Counted from the first letter of the stretch, positions 1 to 8,545 are shown. The stretch: DNA of 64,000 bases from Brucella gallinifaecis (GCF_006476605.1 NZ_ML636801.1:372001-436000); one strand, 5' to 3'. Notes: generated by a model not told the origin, from the sequence alone. Numbers and translations are program-made.

Positions 1-2
1 CA

Positions 3-341
3 GACAATAGCGAATGGCTGCGCCACAAATTCAATGTCGTGCGCAGATTTCATGTTTCAAGCTATCGGCTTGTTCTGGAACAAGACCGCGAAGACAAGAT
101 ATTTGCCGCGCACAAGGCGCTGGATGTGGCTGATTATGCTCTGGCAGGCGGTGGCTTTCCTATCAATGTGAGAAAAGTGGGGGTGATCGGGGCAGCGATT
201 GTGTCAGGTCTTCCGCAGTGCGACGATCATAATCTCGTTGTGCGGGCCATTGCCGAACATCTGGAGCAAGATCCTGTCGCGCTGGCCTTGGCCGATGCCT
301 TATTTCGTGATTCATATCAGCCTGTTGAATCGTCTTTTTAA
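3..341 (+). CDS. UPF0303 / HbpS-like heme-domain protein, 5' truncated by window edge
   Basis: The reading frame is open to the left edge, so only the C-terminal ~112 residues are present. The sequence has the family pattern: an RRFHVSSY segment, then GGGFPI, then GVIGAAIVSGLPQCDDH before the C-terminal helix. This matches the UPF0303 (GlcG/HbpS-like, DUF336) family, whose members bind or degrade heme or act as small cofactor-binding proteins; the activity of this copy is not shown. A GTG at 39 could be mistaken for a start, but homologous sequence continues upstream of it in the same frame. Confidence 0.8.
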   Translation, partial: DNSEWLRHKFNVVRRFHVSSYRLVLEQDREDKIFAAHKALDVADYALAGGGFPINVRKVGVIGAAIVSGLPQCDDHNLVVRAIAEHLEQDPVALALADALFRDSYQPVESSF

Positions 342-354
342 GAAGGGGATTCAA

Positions 355-379
355 TGTCGCGGCTGAATCAGTCGCGACA
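355..379. repeat. 25-bp near-perfect palindrome between UPF0303 gene and AsmA gene
   Basis: TGTCGCG at 355-361 is the reverse complement of CGCGACA at 373-379, and the centre CTGA-A-TCAG is also symmetrical. The only break is a G/T pair, which RNA would tolerate. No T-run follows on either strand, so it is not a canonical intrinsic terminator. It could be a regulator site, an mRNA 3' stabilising hairpin or a small dispersed repeat. Confidence 0.6.
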
Positions 380-458
380 CGGGTAATTTGCCTTGTTATC
401 GCCGGATCGATCCCGCTATGTTGCATCGATAAAAATCGCGTGATTCAGCGATTGTGTC

Positions 459-3400
459 ATGTTGCATATATCGGAGTTTTGTTTGGGCCGCATATTCGTC
501 ATCGTCGGTGGATTTCTGGTGCTGCTTTTAACGGCGGCGCTGGTGGTGCCGCCATTTGTCGACTGGAGCGGCTATCGCGCCGAGTTTGAGCGTGAGGCAA
601 GTCAGGTACTTGGCCGTCCGGTTCATGTGGCTGGTGATGTCAGTGCGCGGCTGCTGCCGTTTCCTTCGGTGGCATTTTCTGATGTGCGTGTAGGTGCTGA
701 TGTTGAGCATCCGGTGATGAGCGTCGATACGTTTTCCATGGATGCGGAACTGATGCCGTTTCTGCGCGGCCAGTTGCTGATTTTCGATATGCGTGTCGAG
801 CGCCCGAATGTGGTTATCTCACTCGATAAGGATGGCAAGGTTGATTGGGCGATCCGTCCTTCCACACCCCTTGATCCGGCACAGATAAAAGTTGAAAGGC
901 TTTCGATTAGCGATGGAAGGGCGACGCTGGTTGATCGGGTCAGCGGTCGTTCATATGAAGCAACTCAAATCAATGCTATCATGTCAGCAAATAGCCTTGC
1001 CGGGCCTTGGCAGGCGAATGGTACAGTTGAAATTGATGGGCAAAAGCTGGCGCTTGATTTGAACAGTGGAGAGGCTCGGCCTGACGGTTCATTGCGGCTG
1101 CGTGCACGTATTGCACCTGAAGCCGTGCCTGCATCATTCGAGACTGATGGTGACATTACGCTTGATGATGGTCGTCTGAATTATGCCGGTCATTTCTCAC
1201 TGCGCTCGGCTGATATGATGGGAGCCGCTTCCAGGAATCAGAAGGCACCCACGCAGAAGCCATTTTTCAGTGACCTTCGGCTCAGCGGCAAGTTTACCGC
1301 TAACAGGAATCGTTTTGATGCGAGTGAGTTTCGCATGGAGCAAGGTCCGGCTGATCAGCCATATGTGGTGAATGGTAAGGCACTGATTGATTATGGTGAT
1401 AAACCGCATTTTGAAATCAGTGCCGATGGTCAGCAGATATTCTGGGGGCCAGTTGAGGGGGCACAGGATCAGCAGCCGGCTCCCATTGCTGAAGGTGACA
1501 GGCTGGCAACTGTGCGGCGTATGCTTGAGCAATTGCCCATACCGGGAATGCCCGGCAGCGTTGATCTGCGTTTACCGGCAGTTATTGCTGGCGGGACCAC
1601 AATTCGCTCCGTTACAATCAGCGCAGAACCTGATGGCAGTGGTTGGAATATCAAACAGTTTGAAGCGGATTTGCCGGGGCGAACGAAGGTAGAGGCCAAG
1701 GGCAGGCTGTCTGTTGGGCGCGATTTTGGCTTTGAGGGCGATATGCTGGTTGCTTCGCGTCAGCCTTCGGGTCTTGCTGCGTGGCTGAATGAGATGGTCG
1801 ATGAATCTATCCGCCAACTCGACAGTGTCGGTTTCTCGGGCAAGGTAGATTTGCGTGAAACCATGCAGAGCATTGACAGCCTTGAAGTGGGGATGGGCAA
1901 GACAACGCTGAAAGGAACTTTTCTCCGGCAAGTGGCAGGTTCTGCCGAGCCGGCGATTACATTGCAATTGCATGGTGGTGCAGTTGATAGCACTGCATTA
2001 CGGGCATTTATCGGGTTTTTCTCTGGCGGGCACGGCGTGACATCACTCGACGGGCAGGCGCTTGATGTCGTATTTAAAGCTGGGCCGGTTCAGTATGAGG
2101 ATATGGAAGCTGCAAATGTTGATCTTGCAGTCCGTATTCATAATGGGAATTTTGATTTTGACCGGCTGATGATCAATGATGTTGCGGGTACAACACTCAC
2201 TGCAACGGGTCGTTATGAGCCTTTTGTCAGGACGCCTTCTGGCAGGCTTGATGCGACTTTGCTTTCGGCTGATCTGTCACATTTTCTGTCGCTGGTTGCG
2301 CATCGTCATCCGCAGATTCCGTTTTTTCGTTCTCTTTCGGAACGGGCTGATAATTATCCGGGTCTGTTTGAGGATACGCAGATCAATATTATTGCCAATG
2401 CCATTGCGCCCTCTGATCCTGATATAGAACCAGCACCTGTCAGTGGAAATGCCAAAGGAGCACGCGCGATAGAGGTGCCTGCTAAAATACCTGCCAAGGG
2501 GGGTGAAGCATCATTTAGCGTGACAGGCAAAGCAGGTGGGATGAAGTTTGATCTGTCTGGCACCACCAGCGGCGGCAGTGCAGAAAATGATCCGATGCAA
2601 ATGCAGCTTAACGGCACAGCAACATCCATGGACGGCGAGAGCGTGCTTGCTTTATTGGGTGTTCCGGCATTACCGCTGGGGCTTGCTGGCGAGTTGACTG
2701 CCGATTTGACAATGCAGGGTGCGCCAAGTGCCGGTATGCGCACGCAACTCAGATTGACTGCGCCTGATGGAACCGCTGTTGCAGATGGTATTTTGTCGAT
2801 GGTCGGTGGGGATATTGCAGCAAGTGGCAAGGCTCAGATGAAGTCTGCCGATCTGCAACCCTTTATCGCAACTGCGGGCTACGTGCTTCCCGGATTTGGT
2901 GCGGGCTTGTCTGCTGATTTGTCCAGTGATTTCCAGTTTGCCAAAGGCTTGCTTCGTTTTCCCAATCTCAATGGCAAACTCGGTGGCGATGATATATCGG
3001 CGCGGATCGAGGCAAATTTTTCCGATAGTGGCCTGCCACAGATCAAGGGTGATGCAAAACTTTCTTCCATTGAACTGGGAAGCCTTGCAGCAATCATACT
3101 TGGCCAGGATGCGCTTGAGCCGTCTTCACCGCGCAAGGTATCAATCTGGCCTGACAGTCCTTTTGCAACACGCCCGTCTTTGCCCTTGCTGATGGATATA
3201 AAGCTTTCTGCGGCGCAAGCTGATATGAATGGCTTTGGATCGATGAGCGATTTCACGGCCCGCATTCAGAAGACTATGGATGGGCTGGCGCTTAATGAGC
3301 TGACCGGGCAATGGGCCGGTGGTTATCTGGTTGGCAATGTTTCCCTGCGTAACAATGATAAAACGGCTCTGCTTTCTTCTGATCTCAAATGGAGTGGTGC

Positions 3401-4262
3401 GCGGCTTGAGGATTTTTATCATTTGCCTGATGGTGACGCTCCACTGGATGGGACGCTGAAGGCTAATTTGACGCTCAATGGCAGCGGCTCGAATGTTTCA
3501 GAACTGGTGGCATCCCTTGCAGGCTCAGGGAGCATGGATGTCGAGAATTTTGCCATTAACGGGCTTGATCAGACGGCTTTTCAGTCAATGTTGAGCGCTG
3601 CTGATCAGATGGCGGATCAGCCGGCATCTACCACACAACTGGATGCCAAGGCTTTTGGCCTGCTGGCTGACAAGGCAATTGGTCATGGACGGTTTGCTGC
3701 GGGAAACCCACGCTTTGATTTTACTATTGCGGGTGGCGTTGTGCGGTTTGCCCCTATAAAGCTTGGCTCAGCTGATGCTACATTGAATGGCGATGTGCAG
3801 CTTAATCTTTCCACATTGGGCTTTAGTGGAGAGGGCAGTTTTTCTTATACGAAACCGGACATTTCACAGCCTGCAAATACAGCAAGCCTTCATTATGCAA
3901 TCGGCGGCACCTATGATGAACCCAAGGTTCAATTTGATCGTCAGCCGCTGGTACAGTTCTTGACGCAGCGTGCATTGGAGCGTGAACAGGAACGGGTTGA
4001 GGCGATGCAGGCCAGTATTATGGAGAAGCAGCGCCTTAGACGTCAACTTGACCTGCTGGAGCTGAATGCCAAAGAGCGTGAGCGCTTGAGGATTGAAAAA
4101 GAGGCGCGTGAGCAGGCAGCCAAAAATGTACAGGAAATGCAAAAACCTGCCAAAGAACCCAATCTGCCCTCGCAACTTAATGGGCAGGGTGGGCAGTCGC
4201 TCGGTGAATTCCTGAAAGAGCTTGAGCAGGCACCGGGGGCTGCACCAAATATTCAGCCTTGA
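459..4262 (+). CDS. AsmA-family giant inner-membrane/periplasmic protein
   Basis: A 1267-residue protein with one N-terminal membrane helix (about residues 10-32), then PPFVDWSGYRAEFEREAS followed by LGRPVHVAGDVSARLLP, the classic AsmA N-terminal signature. The long middle is rich in beta-strand repeats as in AsmA/TamB-like proteins, which bridge the envelope and are linked to phospholipid transport and outer-membrane assembly. An AsmA_2-like region lies near the C terminus, followed by a charged coiled coil (about residues 1160-1235) and a Pro/Gln-rich tail. It probably acts in the periplasm anchored in the inner membrane. The last 10 bases overlap the convergent ribbon-helix-helix gene. The N-terminal start is not certain, since the first ~8 residues precede the conserved part. 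Confidence 0.88.
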   Translation: MLHISEFCLGRIFVIVGGFLVLLLTAALVVPPFVDWSGYRAEFEREASQVLGRPVHVAGDVSARLLPFPSVAFSDVRVGADVEHPVMSVDTFSMDAELMPFLRGQLLIFDMRVERPNVVISLDKDGKVDWAIRPSTPLDPAQIKVERLSISDGRATLVDRVSGRSYEATQINAIMSANSLAGPWQANGTVEIDGQKLALDLNSGEARPDGSLRLRARIAPEAVPASFETDGDITLDDGRLNYAGHFSLRSADMMGAASRNQKAPTQKPFFSDLRLSGKFTANRNRFDASEFRMEQGPADQPYVVNGKALIDYGDKPHFEISADGQQIFWGPVEGAQDQQPAPIAEGDRLATVRRMLEQLPIPGMPGSVDLRLPAVIAGGTTIRSVTISAEPDGSGWNIKQFEADLPGRTKVEAKGRLSVGRDFGFEGDMLVASRQPSGLAAWLNEMVDESIRQLDSVGFSGKVDLRETMQSIDSLEVGMGKTTLKGTFLRQVAGSAEPAITLQLHGGAVDSTALRAFIGFFSGGHGVTSLDGQALDVVFKAGPVQYEDMEAANVDLAVRIHNGNFDFDRLMINDVAGTTLTATGRYEPFVRTPSGRLDATLLSADLSHFLSLVAHRHPQIPFFRSLSERADNYPGLFEDTQINIIANAIAPSDPDIEPAPVSGNAKGARAIEVPAKIPAKGGEASFSVTGKAGGMKFDLSGTTSGGSAENDPMQMQLNGTATSMDGESVLALLGVPALPLGLAGELTADLTMQGAPSAGMRTQLRLTAPDGTAVADGILSMVGGDIAASGKAQMKSADLQPFIATAGYVLPGFGAGLSADLSSDFQFAKGLLRFPNLNGKLGGDDISARIEANFSDSGLPQIKGDAKLSSIELGSLAAIILGQDALEPSSPRKVSIWPDSPFATRPSLPLLMDIKLSAAQADMNGFGSMSDFTARIQKTMDGLALNELTGQWAGGYLVGNVSLRNNDKTALLSSDLKWSGARLEDFYHLPDGDAPLDGTLKANLTLNGSGSNVSELVASLAGSGSMDVENFAINGLDQTAFQSMLSAADQMADQPASTTQLDAKAFGLLADKAIGHGRFAAGNPRFDFTIAGGVVRFAPIKLGSADATLNGDVQLNLSTLGFSGEGSFSYTKPDISQPANTASLHYAIGGTYDEPKVQFDRQPLVQFLTQRALEREQERVEAMQASIMEKQRLRRQLDLLELNAKERERLRIEKEAREQAAKNVQEMQKPAKEPNLPSQLNGQGGQSLGEFLKELEQAPGAAPNIQP

Positions 4263-4492
4263 GGCGGAATCCTTGATTTCAGCCAGTCAAGGATGTGGAG
4301 CCTCAGGGCAGAGGAGAGGTTGACGCTGCGATCACGCTGTTCGTCTATCTCGGTCACAAGATATGCCACAGAGATTTGCCGCGTTTTTGCAATTTCTTCA
4401 AGTTGTTCAAAGAACGGGTCTTCAAGCGTATAGCTTGTTGCGTGGCCGCGAATGTTGACAGAGCGCTTCTTGAGGCGAGACAGGCCGCTCAA
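4253..4492 (-). CDS. Ribbon-helix-helix domain protein (RHH_4 type)
   Basis: A 79-residue protein. KKRSVNIRGHATSYTLEDPF, then an ILDWLKSR end with LSSALRLHIL, matches the RHH_4 (PF13467) family common in Rhizobiales. These are small dimeric DNA-binding proteins by fold; targets are unknown. The start ATG overlaps the stop of the DUF4169 gene by four bases, so the two are translationally coupled. Its 3' end overlaps the convergent asmA-like gene by 10 bp. Confidence 0.85.
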   Translation of the reverse strand: MSGLSRLKKRSVNIRGHATSYTLEDPFFEQLEEIAKTRQISVAYLVTEIDEQRDRSVNLSSALRLHILDWLKSRIPPQG

Positions 4493-4689
4493 TCTTCTGC
4501 GTCCTGCTTGCTGACAGGTTCAAGCCTGTTGTTTTCCAAGAAGCTATTGGTCTTACGTGCTTTTTCTTTTGCAAAGCTTTTTTCAGCCTTTGTCTGGCCA
4601 AACAATATACGATTTTGGCTCGCTTGCTCTTCCCGGGAGGCGCGTGCCTTGTTCTTTTTGAACTGGCGCAGATTGATAATTTCACTCAT
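4489..4689 (-). CDS. DUF4169 family small basic protein
   Basis: A 66-residue highly charged protein starting MSEIINLRQFKKNKARA and containing RILFGQTKAEK, which is the DUF4169 pattern (NLR-x-K-K, then NR-x-x-FG-x-TKAE). Function is unknown. In alphaproteobacteria this family sits next to RHH_4 proteins, as here (4-bp overlap with the downstream gene). Charged and helical, it may bind nucleic acid or act as a partner of the ribbon-helix-helix protein, but that is inference. Confidence 0.85.
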   Translation of the reverse strand: MSEIINLRQFKKNKARASREEQASQNRILFGQTKAEKSFAKEKARKTNSFLENNRLEPVSKQDAED

Positions 4690-4722
4690 GGATATCTGCC
4701 ATTGCTTTGATCGGGTGCCGAT

Positions 4723-4899
4723 TTATTTGTCTGGCGATTTTGGATTGGTCAGCCACCAGATAAGCAGTGAAATTAGCACGAGCAGAAGCAGCCCGAAAGT
4801 CATCTGCCAGAGTGGGAAATTTGGTGTGTCTTTTGCAACGAAAAAACCGGCTATAATGCCACTGAACCATAAAACGATCTGAGCAATAATACGCAGCAT
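4723..4899 (-). CDS. 58-residue two-helix membrane protein
   Basis: Read directly from the minus strand: start ATG at 4899, stop TAA at 4723-4725. The product has one hydrophobic segment at residues 4-22 (IIAQIVLWFSGIIAGFFVA) and a second at about 34-50 (TFGLLLLVLISLLIWWL), with a PNFPLW loop between and a polar tail ending in KSPDK. It lies 33 bp upstream of the DUF4169 gene on the same strand, so the three genes probably form one operon. No family is recognised. Confidence 0.7.
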   Translation of the reverse strand: MLRIIAQIVLWFSGIIAGFFVAKDTPNFPLWQMTFGLLLLVLISLLIWWLTNPKSPDK

Positions 4900-4993
4900 G
4901 TTGAAGCCTGTCCTGATGGGTTCTCATTATGCTCATTATTATGGAGCAATTGTTTATATGCTTTGATTGAAGTCAAGAATAGGTGACTGATGT

Positions 4994-5029
4994 AAAAAAA
5001 CACCGGCAGAATGTTCTGCCGGTGTTTTT
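4994..5029. terminator. Bidirectional intrinsic terminator
   Basis: AAAACACCGGCAGAA (from 4997) pairs with TTCTGCCGGTGTTTTT (5014-5029). The A-run on one side and T-run on the other allow termination in both directions; on the minus strand it ends the sspB transcript. Confidence 0.85.
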
Positions 5030-5049
5030 GCATTGAATGAAACCATTGT

Positions 5050-5631
5050 TTATTTTTTACGGAAAGAATCGAGCGAAACGACATCTGCTGATGGTTTGGC
5101 TTCGGTTTCCTTGTCTTCAGAGGACGATTCGGCTTTTGCCTGTCCCTCATCCTTATCAGCAGCTTTCTTGCGCGATCTGGATTTGGGCTTGGCTTTTTCA
5201 GATGCATCGTCTGGCGCAATCAGTTCAATAGAAGAGACGTTGTCACCTTCATCATTATCACTTGTTGGCTGCAGAACGGATACATCAAATTCAAGTTCAA
5301 AGTTTACAGACGGGTCGTAAAAACCGCGAATGGCAGAGAACGGGATTGTCAGTTTCTCTGGAATGTCACCAAAAGATAAACCAATTTCAAACAGCTGATC
5401 AGTGACGACCATGTCCCAGTATTGATGCTGCAACACCACTGTCATCTGCTCAGGATATTTTTCCTTGAGACGAGACGAGATGCGCACACCGGGCGCTCCG
5501 GTGAGGAACGTGATGAAGAAGTGATGATTGCCAGGCAAGCCAGTCGCTGCCACTTCCGCAAGAACCTTGCGAATGACGCCACGGAGGGCTTCCTGTGCGA
5601 GAATATCGTAACGGATGAGATCCTGAACCAT
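5050..5631 (-). CDS. sspB: SspB-family ClpXP adaptor (alpha-type)
   Basis: A 193-residue protein. The first ~125 residues form the SspB fold (DLIRYDILAQEALRGVI at the N terminus, FFITFLTGAPGVRIS, IGLSFGDIPEKL and GFYDPSVNFELEF). A Lys/Glu/Ser-rich linker (about 135-180) follows, ending in VVSLDSFRKK, which resembles the short ClpX-binding tail of SspB proteins. Family role: it tethers ssrA-tagged proteins to the ClpXP protease. The ssrA gene lies only about 2.4 kb away. The transcript ends at the hairpin at 4994-5029. Confidence 0.9.
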   Translation of the reverse strand: MVQDLIRYDILAQEALRGVIRKVLAEVAATGLPGNHHFFITFLTGAPGVRISSRLKEKYPEQMTVVLQHQYWDMVVTDQLFEIGLSFGDIPEKLTIPFSAIRGFYDPSVNFELEFDVSVLQPTSDNDEGDNVSSIELIAPDDASEKAKPKSRSRKKAADKDEGQAKAESSSEDKETEAKPSADVVSLDSFRKK

Positions 5632-5733
5632 AAATTGCTTATCCCACGGATTCGCAGGTTGATGTCAAGTTTGTTCTCTTATGAATCTAAAATATATCAG
5701 GAAAAAAGCACATCCGGTCAGAAGTGACAATAA

Positions 5734-6480
5734 TTATGCACGCGTGCCAAAGGCCATTAAAAAGGTCCGCACTCCGTTGATTGCACTTTTTTCAATAACA
5801 GAGTCGTTAATCGGCTGGCCGGTCAGCTGATGATAGTGAATATCGGCATTGATGAGTGCCAGATAATGGCGTGCGGCAAGATCGGGGTCCTCAATGGCCA
5901 GATTTCCGGCCAATGCCAGACGTGCCAGATGTGCGGCGATTGCAGGCACGGCCTGAGCCGGCCCTTTATTGCCACATATATTAGCACGCAGTGGCAGGGC
6001 GTCTTCACCGGACTGAAATAGCTTGCGCAAGAATATGGTCGATGAATCATGCACGCAATTGCGGCTCATCCTGATCGAGAAAGCGATCAAATTCTCTTCA
6101 AGGTTTTCGCCGGATTGGGGAAAGGTAGCAAGAACAGCGAAAAGGCTGGATGACATCCTGTCGAACGCATCATCAACAACTGCTGCAAGCAGCGCTTCCT
6201 TGTCTCTGTAGTGGTTATAGATTGTCTGACGCGATACGCCTGACTCTGTGGCAATCAGATCAATGCTGGCGCCCTGAAAGCCATCCCGGTAAAAAACACG
6301 TGCGGCAGCACAAAGAATGAAGTCTCGCTTCATGCATTGACCTGGCTTTAATCCCGGACCTTGCTTCAACCCCGGACCTGGCTTTAACCCCGATTGGGCG
6401 GACGAAGATGTTTCCCCTTCGTAAAGAGGGGAATGCCTGTCTGCCATAACGGCACTATCGAGCATGTCAGTAGGTTTCAT
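5734..6480 (-). CDS. TetR/AcrR-family repressor with repeat-bearing N-terminal extension
   Basis: A 248-residue protein with a TetR helix-turn-helix at about residues 53-97 (FQGASIDLIATESGVSRQ, then TIYNHYRDKEALL). The ligand domain follows. It is unusual in having a ~49-residue extension before the normal TetR start: residues 31-48 are three copies of a hexapeptide GLK-P/Q-GP/Q, encoded by an 18-bp tandem repeat. If translation began at Met50 (6333) the protein would have normal TetR length. It is divergent from the Bcr/CflA exporter gene, the usual arrangement for a local repressor of an efflux pump, with a candidate operator at 6511-6522. Confidence 0.88.
   Translation of the reverse strand: MKPTDMLDSAVMADRHSPLYEGETSSSAQSGLKPGPGLKQGPGLKPGQCMKRDFILCAAARVFYRDGFQGASIDLIATESGVSRQTIYNHYRDKEALLAAVVDDAFDRMSSSLFAVLATFPQSGENLEENLIAFSIRMSRNCVHDSSTIFLRKLFQSGEDALPLRANICGNKGPAQAVPAIAAHLARLALAGNLAIEDPDLAARHYLALINADIHYHQLTGQPINDSVIEKSAINGVRTFLMAFGTRA
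6342..6395 (-). repeat. Three tandem 18-bp repeats inside the TetR gene
   Basis: Units at 6342-6359, 6360-6377 and 6378-6395 share the pattern CT-G/T-GCTT-T/C-AA-T/C-CCCG-ga-c. The 18-bp period keeps the frame, adding six residues per unit to the N-terminal arm of the repressor. Such in-frame minisatellites can change copy number between strains. Confidence 0.85.
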
Positions 6481-6499
6481 ATTTACAACATAAGGCGAC

Positions 6500-6528
6500 T
6501 TGACGGTTTGGACAATACTGTCTAATTT
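6500..6528 (+). promoter_or_regulatory. Promoter of the drug exporter with TetR operator in the spacer
   Basis: TTGACG (6500-6505) and TAATTT (6523-6528) are separated by exactly 17 bp and face the exporter gene. The spacer contains GACA-ATAC-TGTC (6511-6522), an inverted repeat of the kind TetR regulators bind. Occupancy there would block RNA polymerase directly. The divergent repressor start is 20 bp away, so autoregulation is likely. Confidence 0.55.
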
Positions 6529-6764
6529 TACACTCGTGTCAAAACAGTTATTGTAATTCGTCCATTATGGGGATGGCTGCACGTTTTTGAGAGATTGCGA
6601 TACCCGGTTGGGGGCTGGTGAAGTCGTATTGATCTTTAAATTATGCAGCATAAACATGTGGATAGTTGCCAATCTGCAATTTTTCATCCCGGTTTGCCCG
6701 TCTTCCCAAGCAATGCGCCGGTGTCAAAGTTGTAACAGGCGACTCACGAAACATTGATGAAAGT

Positions 6765-7982
6765 ATGCCCCCAATGAGCTCAAGTCTCGTGCGCAACGCG
6801 ATTATTCTTGGTCTTCTTTCGGCAATCGGCCCGTTTGCCATTGATATGTATCTGCCTGCTTTGCCAACGATTGCAACCGATCTTCATGCCGAGACGGGTG
6901 CCGTGCAGATGAGCCTTCTGGCGTTCTTTATTGCTTTAGCCATTGCGCAGCTTTTTATAGGACCGCTTTCGGATATGGTAGGCCGCAAGCTTCCGCTTTA
7001 TGCGGGGCTTGTATTGTTTGCATTTGGCAGTATTGGATCGGCGCTGGCGACCAATATCGATATTCTGGTGTTGTTTCGTTTCATTCAGGGGTTGGGCGCT
7101 GCGGCAAGCTCTGTCATTCCGCGAGCGATTGTCCGTGATCTTCATACGGGTGTCGATGCAGCAAGGCTGATGTCATTGCTGATGCTTGTCTTCTCTATTT
7201 CGCCTATTCTTGCACCTTTGAGCGGGTCGGTTCTTATCGATTTTTTCGGCTGGCGCGGTGTTTTCTGGGCAGTGCTGATAGCTGCAATAATCGGTATTGG
7301 GCTTGTTGCAATATTTCTTAAAGAAACGCGCGGCAGTGAGGCCCGGCTTGACAGCAATATCAGCAGTGCACTGGCAGGTTATGGGCGGTTGATCAAAGAT
7401 CGCTATTTTATGGGGCTGACCTGTATTGGTGGCTTCGGCATAGCTTCGTTTTTTGTTTATCTTGCGAATTCGTCATTTATTCTGATCGACCATTACGGTC
7501 TTAGCCCCAGCCAATATGCGATTGCGTTTTCGGTCAATGCAGTTTCTTTTTTCACAGTTTCGCAGCTCAATGGGGTGCTGGGTGCACGTTTTGGATTGCG
7601 ACGTGTGATGCAGGTGGCCGTATCGGGCTTTGCAGCCGTCATGCTTGCAATGTTTGTTACGGTTCTGCTGGGCTATGATGGCCTTTGGCTGATCGCCGGG
7701 TTCCTGTTTATTGGTTATGGTTTTCTGGGGCTGGTAATACCGACCACAGCTGTGCTGGCACTTGAAGATCATGGTGAAATCGCCGGAACGGCATCGGCAC
7801 TGCTTGGAACCTTGCATTTTGTTATTGGCGGCATTGCAATTGGTATAACCGGCACATTTTTTGATGGCTCTGCCCAGCCTATGATCGGTGGCATTGCAAT
7901 CTGTGCAGTTATTGCATTTTTGCTGAGTCTGACGGTGTTTGCAGGCAAAACGCGATCAGCTGCCGAAGCTGCAACAATATAA
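6765..7982 (+). CDS. Bcr/CflA-family MFS multidrug exporter
   Basis: About 405 residues from the ATG at 6765 (a second ATG at 6774 is equally possible; a longer frame from 6666 adds 33 residues with no membrane character). Twelve hydrophobic segments are visible. IGPFAIDMYLPALPTIATD in helix 1 and GPLSDMVGRKLPLYAG between helices 2 and 3 (MFS motif A) are diagnostic of the 12-TM drug:H+ antiporters of the Bcr/CflA group. It sits in the inner membrane and exports small toxic compounds by proton exchange; substrates cannot be told from sequence. The divergent TetR gene is the likely repressor. Confidence 0.9.
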   Translation: MPPMSSSLVRNAIILGLLSAIGPFAIDMYLPALPTIATDLHAETGAVQMSLLAFFIALAIAQLFIGPLSDMVGRKLPLYAGLVLFAFGSIGSALATNIDILVLFRFIQGLGAAASSVIPRAIVRDLHTGVDAARLMSLLMLVFSISPILAPLSGSVLIDFFGWRGVFWAVLIAAIIGIGLVAIFLKETRGSEARLDSNISSALAGYGRLIKDRYFMGLTCIGGFGIASFFVYLANSSFILIDHYGLSPSQYAIAFSVNAVSFFTVSQLNGVLGARFGLRRVMQVAVSGFAAVMLAMFVTVLLGYDGLWLIAGFLFIGYGFLGLVIPTTAVLALEDHGEIAGTASALLGTLHFVIGGIAIGITGTFFDGSAQPMIGGIAICAVIAFLLSLTVFAGKTRSAAEAATI

Positions 7983-7992
7983 GGAAACGAAG

Positions 7993-8337
7993 TGGAGGCT
8001 TCTGTTGCCAGGTGCCTCCGAACCCCGCCTCAAGGTGCTAACCAGAAGGACTTAGGTTGGGTTTCCCGCACCGCAATTAAGCAGCGAGAGCGTAACCCTG
8101 AGCTTTGTTGTCATTTGCAACTACTCAATTGACCCGATAACGGTGGTATCATGCCGAGCAAAAGAGCGATCTTTACACCCTTGTCGATCCTATTTCGCCC
8201 CCGCCACAGCGCAACTTGCGTTTAATGCTTCTTGCGTTGTGGTGGAGGCGCCGGGTACCGCCCCCGGGTCCAATAGGTTTATTACATCGTCCATTTATCG
8301 CCATAGTCAGCTTGCGCTGACGCAACGTATATAGGCG
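7993..8337 (-). ncRNA. ssrA: Transfer-messenger RNA, circularly permuted two-piece alphaproteobacterial form
   Basis: On the minus strand the acceptor piece comes first (about 8337-8240): a T-arm with stem CCGGG/CCCGG and acceptor strand CGCCTCC, then ACCA ending at 8240. A short intervening segment (8239-8203) is followed by the coding piece from 8202, starting GGGGGCG, which pairs with CGCCTCC (one G-U). The tag frame runs 8118-8077 and encodes ANDNKAQGYALAA then TAA, a normal alphaproteobacterial tag ending in the ClpXP degron ALAA. The 3' end is set near a GGAGGC/GCCTCC hairpin; both outer ends are approximate. Role: rescue of stalled ribosomes together with SmpB. Confidence 0.93.
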
Positions 8338-8363
8338 TCCTTTTTCATGATTGGAAGGGGGAC

Positions 8364-8369
8364 ATTATA
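8364..8369 (-). promoter_or_regulatory. Candidate -10 box of ssrA
   Basis: The minus strand reads a perfect TATAAT here, 27-32 bases upstream of the apparent 5' end of the acceptor piece. No good -35 is seen at 17 bp (TCCCCT), so other contacts may be used. Confidence 0.45.
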
Positions 8370-8545
8370 ATTTTCAAATTGTTGACAGGGGAGCATCTTC
8401 GTTTTTTGCTTTCATTTTTCATTGACAGCCAGTCTGGGCTGGTCAATCCTCATTATGGGATCGGTGCATGTCGGGCAGGAAACATAATCTTCCGGCAGTA
8501 CGAAGGTTTAATGGGGTAGATACCCAATCGAAGGAGAGTGGATTT

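Noticed and set aside
8143-8334. 63-residue plus-strand frame
   Set aside because: It lies wholly within the tmRNA gene on the other strand.
8422-8446. TTGACAGCC...GGCTGGTCAA imperfect palindrome as operator of the DUF2853 gene
   Set aside because: One half has an inserted base and no good -10 is spaced from the TTGACA, so support is too thin.
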